DNA of 64,000 bases from Synanceia verrucosa (GCA_029721515.1 CM056559.1:17525479-17589478), one strand, 5' to 3'; shown: positions 1 to 10,471, counted from the stretch's first letter. The notes: a model not told the origin generated them from the letters alone. Made by a program: numbers and translations.

Positions 1-139
1 TCATCCATGTGTACTTGTATGCAGAAATGACAATACAGCACTTGGCATGTAAATAAACAGCTATAGAGTGGTATTCTGTGCACACCGTATAGGAGGAGAA
101 AAACGGTGATAAGGCTTCTGCAGCAGCACCACTGGTCAC

Positions 140-463
140 CAGTTTGTCCAGCTGGCTGCACAGCTTGTCCTCAGTCAGGGAGTTCTGACGCCCATCCGAC
201 GTCCTGCCCTCCTCCCCACCACCCCCTTCCTCCTCCGTGCTCTGGCCGTCATCAATGCTGGACAGGATCTGGGAATGAGCGGAGGTCACAGAGTAGTTCC
301 TGGAGGAGGGAAGACCGGAGTCAGGAGAGTCAAACTCAACCAAGGGGCGCTCCTCTGGTGGAAGGGCTGCAGTGGGGACCAAGGTGGTCATGGTGGGGGT
401 GCTCTCCTCTCCGCTGGGGGTCTCCTGACTCCCTGCATCGGGCTCATCCACTGACATAAACAC
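140..463 (-). CDS. sgsm2: SGSM2 exon, acidic Ser-rich TBC insertion
   Basis: The exon encodes VFMSVDEPDAGSQE..., VEFDSPDSGLPSSRNYSVTS, SILSSIDDGQSTEEEGGGGE and EDKLCSQLDKL. The acceptor is TTTTCAG|GTGTTT at 463. The donor is uncertain: CAAACTG|GTGACC (exon edge 140) and TATACG|GTGTGC (edge 85) are both plausible and the frame stays open through both. VEFDSPDSGLPSSRNYSV is a hallmark of SGSM2. The segment is low-complexity and acidic, and probably a disordered, phosphorylated loop in the TBC domain. Confidence 0.88.
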
Positions 464-752
464 CTGAAAAACAAATCAAACATCCCTTTTCCTGTTTGAT
501 CAACATTCATCGTGACTTTGACTTTAGAGTTCGAGCTCATGGATGAGGAGACGGAACAAAGATGGAGGAGCCATTAGATGATTTTAGAGGGTGGAAATAT
601 GGTCCTGAACATGAACATTACTGAGAATTTGTTGCTCTAAAGGATCCAAAATGTGACGTAAAGAACTGTGAAGCATTTTGCTGTGAAGGACTGTGGGCTG
701 CAGTTCATTACTTCCTATCAGCTTTGTGATGTTAAAGACCAGAAAAGAGAGA
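464..752. other. intron sequence, no feature seen
   Basis: SGSM2 intron between the exons at 140-463 and 5762-5944. This stretch is ordinary AT-rich sequence with no recognised repeat. Confidence 0.5.
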
Positions 753-1075
753 TCTGGTCTGTCTTCCTTTTATTACAATAATGAGCTTTACTTTGAAATC
801 ATCTGGTGTCTGTCCTCTTTTTATCACAAGAAGGACCTTTACTTTGACATTATCTGGTGTATGTCCTCCTTTTATCACAAGAAGGAGCTTTACTTTGAAA
901 TTATCTGGTGTATGTGCTCCTTTCATTACAATTGAGAGCTTTATTTTGATATTATCTGGTGTCTGTTCTCCTTTTATCACAAGAAGGAGCTTCATTTTGA
1001 AATTAGCTGGTGTAGGTCCTCCTTTTAGTACAATAAGGAGCTTTACTTTGAAAATATCTGGTGTCTGTCCTCCTT
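753..1075. repeat. 51-bp minisatellite, about 6.3 copies
   Basis: The unit starts TCTGGTGT and runs through TCCTCCTTTTATCACAAGAA then GGAGCTTTACTTTGAAATTA. Starts fall at about 753, 802, 852, 904, 955, 1006 and 1057, a spacing of 49-52 bp. Because 51 is divisible by three and the unit lacks stops in one frame of each strand, repeating 17-residue open frames appear on both strands. These are not treated as genes. The array lies in the SGSM2 intron and ends where an L1-like fragment begins. Confidence 0.9.
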
Positions 1076-1748
1076 TTTTCACTTTATTTTTTCCAAACAA
1101 TAAGAACAGATACGGAAATACAAAAGCACAAACACAAAGGGGGGATAGACACTACTTTGTCACATAAAGGTGCCATTTTGTCCATCTTACAACATACAGC
1201 TCTGTTTTGATTCATTTGTTCCATTGTTTGAATTTCTTCTACAATGTCCAGCCAGTGGCTCAGTCGAGGTGGGTCAGTTCTCAGCCAACTCCTTGTAATA
1301 GCTTTCTTAGCTGCAAGTAATAGAATCTTGAACAGGTATATGTCTTCTTTAACATGGTCTGGTATCAGTCCTAGATATACATACCGAGGAACATTGGGAA
1401 TATCATATCCAAAAATGTCACCCATGGCTCTTAAAACCCCCTCCCTGTATTGACTGTAATGACTGTATTTTCATATCATGACTATTCATGAGCAAAATAT
1501 ATGGGAATGTTAGCATTCAGATGTCCACAATTTCTCCAACAATATTGCCTAATTATTTATTTTGAGTTTTAGTGTGACAAAGAAACAGTTTTTCGAACCA
1601 AACTCCCTCCATTTTTTGGAGCTTGTAGATTTCTGTTGGGTCTTATATATGGACTGCCAATCATTCCCAGACAACTCAATATTGAATTCTTTTTCCCATT
1701 TCACTTTTACCCTAAACAAAAATATGAAAGCACGAAGAAAAAACATTT
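1076..1748 (-). mobile_element. L1-like LINE, decayed 3' end of ORF2
   Basis: Reading leftward from 1748: VKWEKEFNIELSGNDWQSIY, then after a frameshift CWRNCGHLNAN (the remains of the C-terminal Cys-rich motif), then after another break DHVKEDIYLFKILLLAAKKA and ITRSWLRTDPPRLSHWLDIV, ending at a stop near 1084 followed by AATAAAG. This is the thumb and C-terminal zinc-knuckle region of a fish L1-like ORF2. The copy is 5' truncated and frameshifted at least twice. Confidence 0.82.
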
Positions 1749-1859
1749 AGTTATTTTTTTGTCACAAAATAGAGTAAATATCTCAAAATAACAGCACAAT
1801 TTTATCAACAAAGGAGCTTTAATTCGCAAGTGTAAGCATCAGTCTCAAAGCAGTAGTTC
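1749..1859. other. short unassigned intron segment
   Basis: AT-rich sequence between two LINE remnants; nothing recognised. Confidence 0.4.
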
Positions 1860-3320
1860 CAGAGTAATGGCAGGAGGAACACAATAGACCGAGCTCAGAA
1901 ACGTCAATAACCTAGCCTGGGTAGATGGTACAATGCAAGCCTCAGGGACAAAGACCAAGTTAAGCAAATAAGAAAGGATGTTATCAACAGTCTGCAAAAC
2001 ATCAACAATACCCAACTGCCAGGAAAGCTAAAGCTCTGGTGCCTGAAATTTGGGCTTCTCCCACGGATAGTGTGGCCACTAACTATCTACAAGGTCCCAA
2101 TAATAACTGTGGAGAAGATGGAGTAAACCATGAGTTCATATGTGAAGAAATGGCTCGGTGTCCCATATATGGCAAAGGGGTCCTTGAACTACCCATCACA
2201 AGCCTCACCGAAGAGTACAAGTGTTCTAAGGTCAGACTGATAATGACGTTGAAGGACTCCAGAGATCAGACCATCAGCAATGATGCACAACCCCTGGTAA
2301 CTGGACGGAAATGGACACCATCTGATGCGGCGCAGCATGCCATGTCAGCCCTGAAGCACAGTGACATTGTTGGGCACATCCATCGGGGAAGAGGAGGCTT
2401 TGGCCTTGTGGCAGAGAGGAGAAAAATGGTGGTAGAGGAGGTACACCGTCAGGAGGAAGCTTAAAGAGGTGCAAAGGCTGTCTCCCTTGCAAAGCAGGGA
2501 CAATAGACGAGGTGGGAAGGACTAGAGAAGAGAGTGCTCAGTTGGAGGCAGCTCTGGGATATAGAGACAAGTAACATCAGTTTCCTCATCAGAGCTACCT
2601 ATGATGTGCTCCCATCTCCAAAAAAACCACGAATGGTATGGAGAGGACCCAACCTTTGCCCTCTGCCCAACTCCAGCAACTCTCAAACATATCTTGACTG
2701 GCTGTAAGACCAGCCTCACACAGGGCCGCTACACATGGAGGCACAACCAGGTCCTCAAGAGTCTGGCAGCAGCTCTCCAGAGCAAGAGGAATGCTACCAA
2801 TGCCTTCCCCCTGCACCACAGCACAAATTTTTATCCATGAGGGACATAGAAAGCCCAACCACTCCCCAGCCAAGTCAGAGGCACGAAAGCTAGCCATGGC
2901 CCAGGATTGGAAGATGCTAGTTGATATTGGCCAGCAATTAGTCTTTCCACCTGAGATAGCAGCTACCATCCTTATGCCAGACTTGGTACTCTGGTCCCCC
3001 TCAATCAAGTCTGCCAACATCACAGAACTCACAGTCCCATGGGAGAATTCAACCGAAGAGGTGTATGAACGCAAGAAACGCGCTACACGGAACTGGCTGC
3101 AGATGTGCAACAGCAAGGATGGAATACCAAAGTCTGTCCAGTTGAGGTGGGATGCAGAGGTTTTATGGCTTCTTCCACCCTTAGACTGCTAAAAGACCTT
3201 GGGATCCAAGGACAAGCTCTGCAACATACAATTAAAATCAGTCTCTCAGGCGGCCGAAAGAAGCAGCCAGTGGATATGGATATAACAGAAGGACCCTGGC
3301 TCGGCTCAAAAAACATCTGC
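1860..3320 (+). mobile_element. RLE-type LINE, decayed 3' half of pol
   Basis: Broken frames read, in order: LPGKLKLWCLKFGLLPRIVW, then YGKGVLELPITSLTEEYKCS and GRKWTPSDAAQHAMSALKH, then after a gap YGEDPTFALCPTPATLKHIL and QGRYTWRHNQVLKSLAAAL, then PDLVLWSPSIKSANITELTV and PWENSTEEVYERKKR, then QGWNTKVCPVEVGCRGF. CPTPATLKHILTGC is the Cys-His finger. PD...ELTVPWE with following Lys resembles the restriction-like endonuclease (PD-D/ExK) of site-specific LINEs of the R2/R4/NeSL type, which lie C-terminal to the reverse transcriptase. Stops and frameshifts occur throughout, and the RT core is missing. The exact clade is not determined. Confidence 0.75.
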
Positions 3321-3730
3321 ACCCACTCACTAAACCCCCTACCCCCACAACTCCCACTTGAAGATCCAGGTCAGAACTCTCCAGGAGGGGAGGGAACAAG
3401 GTACTGTATATGGTCAGCTTGAGGCTTGACTCAGGGGAGAGGACGCCCCTGCCATGCATAGTCCCGTAAGCCAGTGATTGGGCATGGGACACAAGCTCAG
3501 ACTTGATCACCCTGTAGCTGGACACTTTTGATGAGGATGTCTAGTGTTAAAACGCCAAAACACCCCCTGATTCAAAGGTATACTACTAATGATGTGTCCC
3601 AAAATTGACATATTTCCCATGACTGAGATACAACTCCCATGCCACGCTAAACATCAAGGCAAATCATGTGTTTACAACCCAATGGCACAAAGGACAGTCT
3701 AACATCACGTCTCATGTTTTATGACTCTGA
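3321..3730. other. possible 3' trailer of the RLE-type LINE; otherwise unassigned
   Basis: No coding signal is seen. It follows directly after the last homologous segment of the LINE pol and may be its untranslated trailer. Confidence 0.35.
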
Positions 3731-3734
3731 ATCC

Positions 3735-4205
3735 AGCTCTACATCCTCGGCAGGGTCCCGGAGGGTGCATGGGAGTTCGCCCAACCAGTCCACATATGTT
3801 TTGTAGACTTGGAGAAGGCCTTGGGGAGTCCTGTGGTGGGTGCTCTGGGAGTATGGGTTTCTGGACCCCCTGATAGGGGCTGTTTTGTCCCTGTACAACC
3901 AGTGTCAGTGGACTTCTGGTCCAGTGGACTTCTGGTCCACATTGCCGGCCAGTAAGTCCGATTCCTTTCCAGTGAGGGTTGGATTCCACCAAGGTCACCC
4001 TTTGTCACCGATTCTGTTCATAGCCTTTATGTACAGAATTTCTAGGCACAGCCGAGGCATTGAGGGGGTCCACTTTCGTGGCCATAGTATCACGTCCCTG
4101 CTTTGTGGTTCTGCTGGCTTGATTAAGCCGTGATCTTCTACTCTCACTGGAGCGGACCCAACCAAGGATAAGTGGAAAAAGATGGAGGGATGGAAGATAA
4201 AAGAG
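3735..4205 (+). mobile_element. non-LTR RT fragment with both catalytic motifs deleted
   Basis: Frames show HMFCRLGEG (for CFVDLEKAF), then VLWVLWEYGF-like, LIGAVLSLYNQCQ, SKSDSFPVRVGFHQGHPLSP and ILFIAFMYRISRHSRGIEGV, a reverse transcriptase of a common fish LINE. About 15 bp are missing after GAAGGCC where motif A (FDRVP) should be. About 10 bp are missing at CTGCTTTGTGG near 4100 where motif C (ADD) should be. After CTCACTGGAGCGG at about 4151 the sequence jumps to the element's 3' end (GGATAAGTGGAAAAAGATGG), so roughly the last kilobase is deleted. This is a dead internal-deletion copy. Confidence 0.75.
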
Positions 4206-4559
4206 GATAAGATGAGATGAGAATAGGTCAGTTTGGTGCTGCGAATTGCAGTGATCCAGGGCACTGTATTCTCCCCCTCTTCGCCCTACTTGCCCCCCCT
4301 GCTCTTCAATTTTAACACAGCAAACATACTCACACTTTGAGGGGGGGGTTGGGATGGCTTGGGGATTTGGATCGGGGTTGGCTGCAGGTACGCTAACCCT
4401 GCAGCCCTCTGTTCTTCCCCTGCAGCCTCTCCTGCCCTCCCAACTTTTAATGCACCACATTACACACAGGGTAGCACTAAACACGTTCTAGGTGATAGGC
4501 TTCCTCGTCTGGAAACGGGGAAGCCCATAAATAGGTCGGAATCACTAAACTAAATTAAT
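4206..4559. other. unassigned repeat-like intron sequence
   Basis: Contains CCCCCC and GGGGGGG runs and a Pro/Ala-like composition; the open frames here have no recognisable homology. It may belong to the same unclassified element as the G-rich block that follows. Confidence 0.3.
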
Positions 4560-5160
4560 GGCCCTTCTGGTGGGACCCTGCCCACTTGAATCTGGGGGGG
4601 TCCCCTTGCATCTATGGCGGGCCCCCTGATGCTGTGTCCATTGGGAGTTCCGGGCTGTTGCCTGGTGGCCTCAGTGGCGATGTCACGGCAGCTAGGTTTT
4701 GGGGGTGTGGCGGCTGATCGGTGTGGTCGCCCACTCTGGCCCTATGGGTTTGCGTTTGCCGCCCGGTGATGGCCTGCTGCGTGCGGGCCCGGCGCTCCCT
4801 CGCTCTCTCGTCCCCCTCCTTCTGGTGGGGAGCGCTTGGTTCGCGGGTCTTGCCTCCTGGGCGGCGGTGGCCTCATGCCACCCCCGGTGTTGGGGTGGCT
4901 GGGGGGGTGTGGGGGTGGATGGTGGCGTGGGTGGGGATGGGCAGGCCCTCGTGTCGCTGGCCCCTTGGGCCTGTCCTGGCCTCCTGGGGAGCGGTGGTTT
5001 CTATCTCCTCCCGGTCGTTGGATCTGCGTGGTTCTCGGTGGCCTGGGTGGCTCTCTGGGTTTGGCATCATCGGTGCTCCCACTTCCCTGGGGTGTTGTGG
5101 ACACCTAGCCGATCTGGCCATGAGGGGTCGTGGTAGACGCTCGGGGCTTCGGTGTTCTTC
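4560..5160. other. G/GC-rich skewed block
   Basis: About 600 bp with many GGTGGGG, GGGGGTG and CCTGGG words, much richer in G+C than its surroundings and strongly G-skewed on the plus strand. Long open frames on both strands come from composition and show no protein family. It is probably part of a dispersed repeat; a CpG-island promoter is less likely because CpG is sparse relative to GG. Confidence 0.55.
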
Positions 5161-5761
5161 ACACATGCATGTTTTATCCAGATCTTACCAGCTCCTCTCG
5201 AGTCACATTGTTGAGTACTGATGTGAACTGCTAGTATGTGCCAAATCATTTGTCTGATTTCTCGCTAGGCTCATATCTTCTCCACATACTTCTCTGACTT
5301 GTGTTCTCGGTAGCCTACTCTATATGGTTAGGTCCACCACAACTCTGGTGTTTAGTACCATTGGGTGTTGGGATGAAGGTGTTAGAGATGACACAGCATC
5401 TTACACGTTTTTAATTCTAATAGCACTGCCTGTCTGTAACCTCCCCTTTTTGTTTTGTCTTATCTCCCTGTCTGTCATTTATTTTCCCCTTCTTGTCACC
5501 CAGGTGTAGCACGTCCCTCTCTGGCTTATAACAGGAAATTCTAATAAATAATGTAAGATTAGATTCCAGGGAGGGCCGGTGATGGTCACATACACACACC
5601 AAAAATTAATAGCTTTTGCTGCAAGACTAAACATGCATAATCTCATAAAAGGTTGACACTTTTTTGTGGTGTTGAACAATGAGAACAATGCAGACAAAGT
5701 GAAAAAAAAGAAATGAGAATAGGATGAAAAAACATAAGATTGGATGAGATGAGATAATCAC
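5161..5761. other. intron, no feature recognised
   Basis: A pyrimidine-rich, AT-leaning stretch upstream of the splice donor at 5762. It may be the continuation of the G-rich repeat on its left. No coding or RNA gene is seen. Confidence 0.4.
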
Positions 5762-5944
5762 CTCGTTGCTGAGCGTTGAGTCTCTGTGGACGAGTCGCAA
5801 GACATGGCTGTCAATGCTGCTGCCGGAGGACAGCTTAGCAAAGATGGCAGACTGCATCTCCTTCTCTCTCTGCTTCACTATCACTTCACAGGCCTTCCAC
5901 TCCCGCATCACCTGCTGATAGCGCTCCATGATCTTTGCATCAAT
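5762..5944 (-). CDS. sgsm2: SGSM2 exon, TBC insertion start
   Basis: The exon encodes IDAKIMERYQQVMREWKACE, VIVKQREKEMQSAIFAKLSS and GSSIDSHVLRLVHRDSTLSN plus E. Acceptor CTGTTAAG|ATTGA, donor AACGAG|GTGATT, 61 codons. KACEV and SSGSSIDSHV.RLVHRDST favour SGSM2 over SGSM1. The segment starts the long insertion that splits the TBC domain in this family. The intron to the upstream exon is only 88 bp. Confidence 0.94.
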
Positions 5945-6032
5945 CTTAACAGGGAAGACAAAACCAATCGTGATTTGCTTCCCAAGTTAAAACAGTGTAT
6001 AGTGTCTGTGTGTGTGTGTGCGAGCGCTGTAC

Positions 6033-6161
6033 CTGGCTCATGTCCTTTTTGCCCATGCCAAACTTGTAGTGTCCGAGCAGGAAAGGCCAGACCTCCTTTC
6101 TGATGTCATGTTGCACGCCACCATAATAAACCAGCCTCAGCAGCTCAAGCTCTTTGTAGTT
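6033..6161 (-). CDS. sgsm2: SGSM2 exon, start of TBC (Rab-GAP) domain
   Basis: The exon encodes NYKELELLRLVYYGGVQHDI, RKEVWPFLLGHYKFGMGKKD and MSQ in 43 complete codons. Acceptor TTCTTCAG|AACTA, donor AGCCAG|GTACAG. GGVxxxIRxxVWPFLLGHY is the conserved opening of TBC domains, which stimulate GTP hydrolysis by Rab proteins through an Arg and a Gln finger. Those catalytic motifs are encoded further left, outside the window. Confidence 0.95.
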
Positions 6162-6410
6162 CTGAAGAAGAGGAAGATCATCAATGGTGCAAGTGATTAG
6201 GACCCATTCGGTGCAGAAGATAAAGGATCCAGACATGAAAAGAGAGTAAATTACTGATGATGACTTTGTGGAAGAATGCTAACAGTAACTGCTTTAAGAA
6301 ATGAGATGGTATCAAACTGCTTCCTGTGATGAAGCTGGTACTCATTAAACTTTCATTAAGACTGGCGATGACAGGACATGATTCCTGACTCAACAGGTTT
6401 CACTATATCG

Positions 6411-6443
<33 letters not shown>
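6411..6443. repeat. (CTAT)n microsatellite
   Basis: Eight perfect CTAT units directly abut one end of the dispersed inverted repeat at 6443, a usual place for microsatellites to seed from a transposon edge. Confidence 0.95.
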
Positions 6444-6725
6444 AGATCATATTATCAATGATTGTCTGATCAATGATGTCAGTTGACAACAAGCCAACCA
6501 GAGTTGGTCTCTTAGACCAGAGTCTTCATGATGTTGACTGGTCTGCAGTCAGCTGACACCCATTTAACAAGCCCTGTAGTTAACTTCTTCCATTTAGTTT
6601 CATTCTCAGGTCTGTGGAGACTTGCTTACTGATAGCCTGTTTTAGCCGGTTTTACACAACATGCCAATCAGGTTTGCTGAGTTTTTCAATATAAAACCAG
6701 CCATCTTCTCAATGACTGCAGCAGG
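6443..6725 (+). repeat. dispersed repeat, left arm of an intronic inverted pair
   Basis: The stretch from CAGATCATATTATCAATGAT to TCAGGTCTGTGGAGAC at 6622 reappears as the reverse complement at 12371-12516. The continuation (TTGCTGAGTTTTTCAATATAAAA, 6670-6725) matches the complement of 12285-12345. By eye identity is about 90 percent over the aligned parts, with about 30 extra bases in this copy. The family also has partial copies at 13866-13925 and 30050-30185. No TIR or coding capacity is seen. Confidence 0.85.
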
Positions 6726-7144
6726 AAGCAGGAGGCAGGAAGCGGCTGGTAAGGGAGTGTCAAAGAGACAAAATAAAAGCACAAAAGCAACACGCTTCTG
6801 AATGGTTTGTTATATTTCATGAGATTAAAAAAAACAATTGTTATGCTTTGACTTTAAACTAATGTGATTAACACATTAACACTGATGGAAAAAGCAACTG
6901 AAGCCCAAGGAAAATCTCTTCTTCTAAAATATGACTTGCAGAGCACAACATAACCATGATTTCTCCATGGAGCCTCATCAATACCAATGACTCAGAGATG
7001 ATTTCGACCTTGGGTGGAGGGGAACTGCAGAAAGAACATTCTGAGTTATGTCACCATAACTCCTGCCGCTTGCTGGCAGCTTGATTATGTCACTGTATTT
7101 AATTAAAACTATAATTTATTTCAGCCTCCTTGCTCTGGACCCAC
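6726..7144. other. intron, no feature recognised
   Basis: Ordinary AT-rich intron between the TBC exons; nothing recognised. Confidence 0.45.
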
Positions 7145-7290
7145 CTTGCAGTCCTTCTGGTATTTGCTCCACACCTCTTTACTGAGGCCGCCCGACGCCT
7201 CACTGGGTCTGTCTGGGGGAACCATGTTGTGGTTGACGAGCGCGGACAGGTGAGTCCGCACAGTGGATAGGTGTCTGCAGTAGGCCAGCC
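7145..7290 (-). CDS. sgsm2: SGSM2 exon, pre-TBC segment
   Basis: The exon encodes WLAYCRHLSTVRTHLSALVN, HNMVPPDRPSEASGGLSKEV and WSKYQKDCK. Acceptor TCCATCAG|GGCTG, donor TGCAAG|GTGGGT, 146 bp, ending in phase 0. This helical segment sits just before the TBC domain and matches the paralogues strongly through STVRTHLSALVNH. Confidence 0.94.
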
Positions 7291-8436
7291 CTGATGGAGA
7301 GAGAGAAATTCACTGTTTGTCCACTGGATATGAACAGCAGACTCAACTCAACTGAAACTGCGGTAGCCTATGAGAGCTATAAAGTGCTTATGCTAAGTTA
7401 AAGTAAAACAAGTTTTAGTTGTTGTTTGAATCTGTCATATAATTCATGTAAAATGAACTAGCTTAAACAATCTTTAACCACTTTTTACAGGCAGAAGTAA
7501 CTTGTTTTGCCAAAAAAAAGCAAAATGCTGGTTAAAAATGTACTCTGCATTGTATTATGTTTGGGATATTGTATAAATCTGCTTTTATTTCATAACTAAA
7601 GATGCATATGTTTTTTGTATTGTTATATCAATAAACTCACTATCTACTGGTAACACAGTAAGGTCTCCATTCTGTAATTAAAAACAGCTCTCCTCTGTGA
7701 ATGTGTTACATAACCCAGCAGTTAATTACTCGCTTTATTGTATGTTTAACATAATCAGAAGTATAATTTTATCACGCAGCAGTGGCTGCTACATTGAGCC
7801 ATGCATTGTTTTTAAAATTATTTTAATTAATTTTAAAGTGCTCTCATTGCAAATTATTTGATTCTTACCAAGATTTAAACGTGTCAGATAATTTATCACT
7901 TTAAGAGTTCATTTCTTATTTTAAGTGTTCAACTTGACACTATAATCTTAAATCAAGATATATTGTTAAGTGACATTATCTTGCTGCATGGACAGATAAT
8001 TTCACTTGTTTTGAGGACCTTTTTCTTCAGATTTAATGTTTTTATCTTGTTTTTAGACATCCTTTTGCAGTGCTCAACTTGAAGCAGTGTTCTGTTTCTG
8101 TGGTTTTCTGAAAGAATATTAACCTCAAACTGTAAAAACACATTGGGATACTGTCCAAGCACTCATATTGTATATACAGAGCTTAACAAATTTATTATTC
8201 TTCCAGCCAGTGTCAGTGATAAACACCACTGCCCTAAATTCACAGTATTGCTGATTAACAAAAATATTGTTTTATGTTTCTGTGATGGTCAATCCACCAG
8301 TGTGTGCAAGCACTTTAATCAAAATGATCTTTAATGATAAAATCTAATTATTCTTGTTATCCAGGAATTTAAAATTTACTGTAATAATAAAATTTCTGAC
8401 AAAAAACATTCATGAAGTGTGGTTCTTTTATGACTT
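7291..8436. other. intron, no feature recognised
   Basis: AT-rich intron with long A and T runs. No coding signal or known repeat is seen. Confidence 0.45.
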
Positions 8437-8655
8437 TATTATGGGTCAACTGAAAATGTGAACAAATCTGCTGGGAAAAGTTATGTCAATGAAAAGAGCT
8501 TCATAGCATGGCCGCTTAACTTCTTGTTAGTGATTGTGAGTGACTACAGCTGGTGACTTCTCTGAGGCCAAGTATAAGTCAGGAAAGTCACTTGGAGCCA
8601 TTTCAAAGCAGCTGCAGGTCCCAAGAGCAACAGTGCAAACAATTGTTTTGTTTGT
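8437..8655 (+). mobile_element. Tc1/mariner transposase N-terminal fragment
   Basis: One frame reads YKSGKSLGAISKQLQVPRAT then VQTIV, the helix-turn-helix of a fish Tc1-like transposase. It is preceded by CAAATCTGCTGGGAAAAGTT, which resembles Tc1 internal sequence. Only about 200 bp remain, without visible terminal repeats or catalytic domain. Confidence 0.65.
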
Positions 8656-8775
8656 ATTGCGTATAGTGCTTCTCTTGTTTTCAAGCAATAATTTAGGTGC
8701 CGGAGGTTAATATGTGTTGTTTAGTCACAGTCACAACATTCAGCAGTAATAGTGCAGCAAAAATGATGTACTTAC

Positions 8776-8840
8776 ATCCATAAAAGGCTCTCGAGACTAT
8801 CTGCCTCTTCATGTTCTGGCAGAGCACCTTCAGAGGAAAA
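8776..8840 (-). CDS. sgsm2: SGSM2 exon (65 bp), MKRQIVSRAFYG
   Basis: This short exon encodes TFPLKVLCQNMKRQIVSRAF then YG. Acceptor CCACCAG|TTTTC, donor GGAT|GTAAGT. The Trp codon is split T|GG with the next exon. The segment is nearly identical to LCESMKRQIVSRAFYGW of mammalian SGSM2. Confidence 0.93.
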
Positions 8841-9243
8841 CTGGTGGAAAGAAAAGAAATCCACCTTAACTCTCAAACTACTATCTGCTTTGTGAAAACC
8901 CCACCATGGCTGAAAGCTGAGGCAAGAAAAATCAGAGTTTTTTTTCTAATGGATAAATGACCCCTTTTCGCATTCAATAATTACTGTAGTCATTCTCAGT
9001 GGTCTGCACAGCTGTGTTGGCTGCACTTCTAAAGCAAGACGCTATCGAGATAAAAAAGGAAGAGCCAGTCACACGAGGGCAGCATTAAAATATCTTGCTG
9101 TCATGCTGGTTGTATATATTATGTTGATGTTTTCTTTAGTGTAGTGTTTCGTGTTTTCTTTAGATGACGCCTGTTTTTACAGCATTGATCACCTTTATTT
9201 GCTTGAACATGTAAAGATGACAGGGTTTTTTTTAAGGACATAC
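8841..9243. other. intron, no feature recognised
   Basis: No repeat or gene recognised between the 65-bp and 181-bp exons. Confidence 0.45.
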
Positions 9244-9424
9244 GTGTGAATGTCTGATGGGTTGTGTATGCAGGTACAGCTGGTCGGGTAGCCAAATGAC
9301 ACGTTGCCTCCAGCCGTGGAGCAGGACTGGCACAGCGACTCATGAGTGGCGACGTCGGCCTGTTGCCACGACGACGGGCTGCCTCCGAAACCCTGCATCT
9401 CCATCAACATCATCTCCCCGTGGT
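9244..9424 (-). CDS. sgsm2: SGSM2 exon, MQGFG / Cys-Ser-rich linker
   Basis: The exon encodes DHGEMMLMEMQGFGGSPSSW, then HESLCQSCSTAGGNVSFGYP and TSCTCIHNPSDIH. Acceptor GGTTTAG|ACCAC, donor CACAC|GTATGT, 181 bp, phases 2 in and 2 out. The linker between PH-like region and TBC domain is rich in Cys and Ser, as in mammalian SGSM2 (EMQGFG...CLSCSSSSS). No function is assigned to the Cys cluster. Confidence 0.92.
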
Positions 9425-10425
9425 CTAAACCAGAGAGAACATGGTGAGACAACAAAATGGATACTGGGGCTCTTCACCATGCACTCCCCTCTTTGTCCTC
9501 AGCTCTGTGTGAACTTCCATATTTTCCATATTATGACATCGGCCCCTCAGCTCAACCACAAACACGTCATTCTTTGGTATTCATGACATCAAGAGATGAG
9601 TCGATGGATGGACGTTTTACACTCATGTGAGAGCGGAAAGGAGGAAACCAAAAGTGGAGGGGGACAGGGGAGACAGGCAGAGAGGAGGCAGGGCGGCCAT
9701 GCTGGGTTGATTCATTTAGCGGGGGGCCAGAGGAGGAAGAGGAGGAACCAGAGAAGGAAGATGAGGCTGATAGAGGAGGAGGAGGAGGAGGGGGACAGGG
9801 ACAAGGCTGAGGCTCAGGCCACGCAGGATGCATAAAGCCAGAAGAAAGACAAAAAAAATGATCTGATAAACAACAAAAACAAGTGGACCACACAAACGGG
9901 GGAGGGGGGGATAAAAAACATTAAATAAATGCTCTTCACCTTAATTCTTCAGGTTGGAGCTGATGACCTGTCATAAATATGAAGCTGCACTTTGGTCGTT
10001 CAATAACAAAAAAACAAACAATATTAAGAACGAAAAAAAGAAGCGAACAGAAAAAATGCTGGGGTGAGCCCAACATTTGGGCCCCCGCCTCTTATCTTTA
10101 TGTCTAGACCTGATCGACACGATCAGTAAATGCACCCCCCCCCAGCAGGACTCCACATCTCTACTACTGCGGAACCCCACAGGACCGTAATGAGAGGGGT
10201 GGAGGAAGGGGCCGGGGGGCGGGAGTGCGGGGGAAGAATTACAGTGAACAGCATTGCAGCAAACGACTGCACAAACAAGAGGAGAGACAACTGAGGAAGC
10301 CAGACAGAAGAGAGAGAGAACAAGTAGAAACACATCAGCCTTTCAAAATAACAATGACATGATGCATATTCCCATGCACAGAACTGCCAGGCACTTTGAG
10401 GAAAGAAACAAATCATAGGAGTGCA

Positions 10426-10463
<38 letters not shown>

Positions 10464-10471
10464 ATATATAT
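10426..10471. repeat. (TA)n(TG)n microsatellite
   Basis: A TA run of about 27 bases, then TGTGTGTG, then TA again. Confidence 0.95.

Noticed and set aside
753..1075. CRISPR-like regular repeats
   Set aside because: Contiguous tandem units without spacers in a vertebrate intron.
781..1167. 128-codon plus-strand and 122-codon minus-strand ORFs with repeated peptides
   Set aside because: Both are translations of the 51-bp minisatellite; simultaneous openness on both strands follows from the repeat unit.
4699..5221. Long Gly/Trp/Pro-rich ORFs (up to 166 codons) on both strands
   Set aside because: They come from the G-rich composition, have no homology, no splice signals and overlap one another.
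9596..9835. 79-codon Glu/Arg-rich ORF
   Set aside because: Purine tract in an SGSM2 intron; low complexity only.
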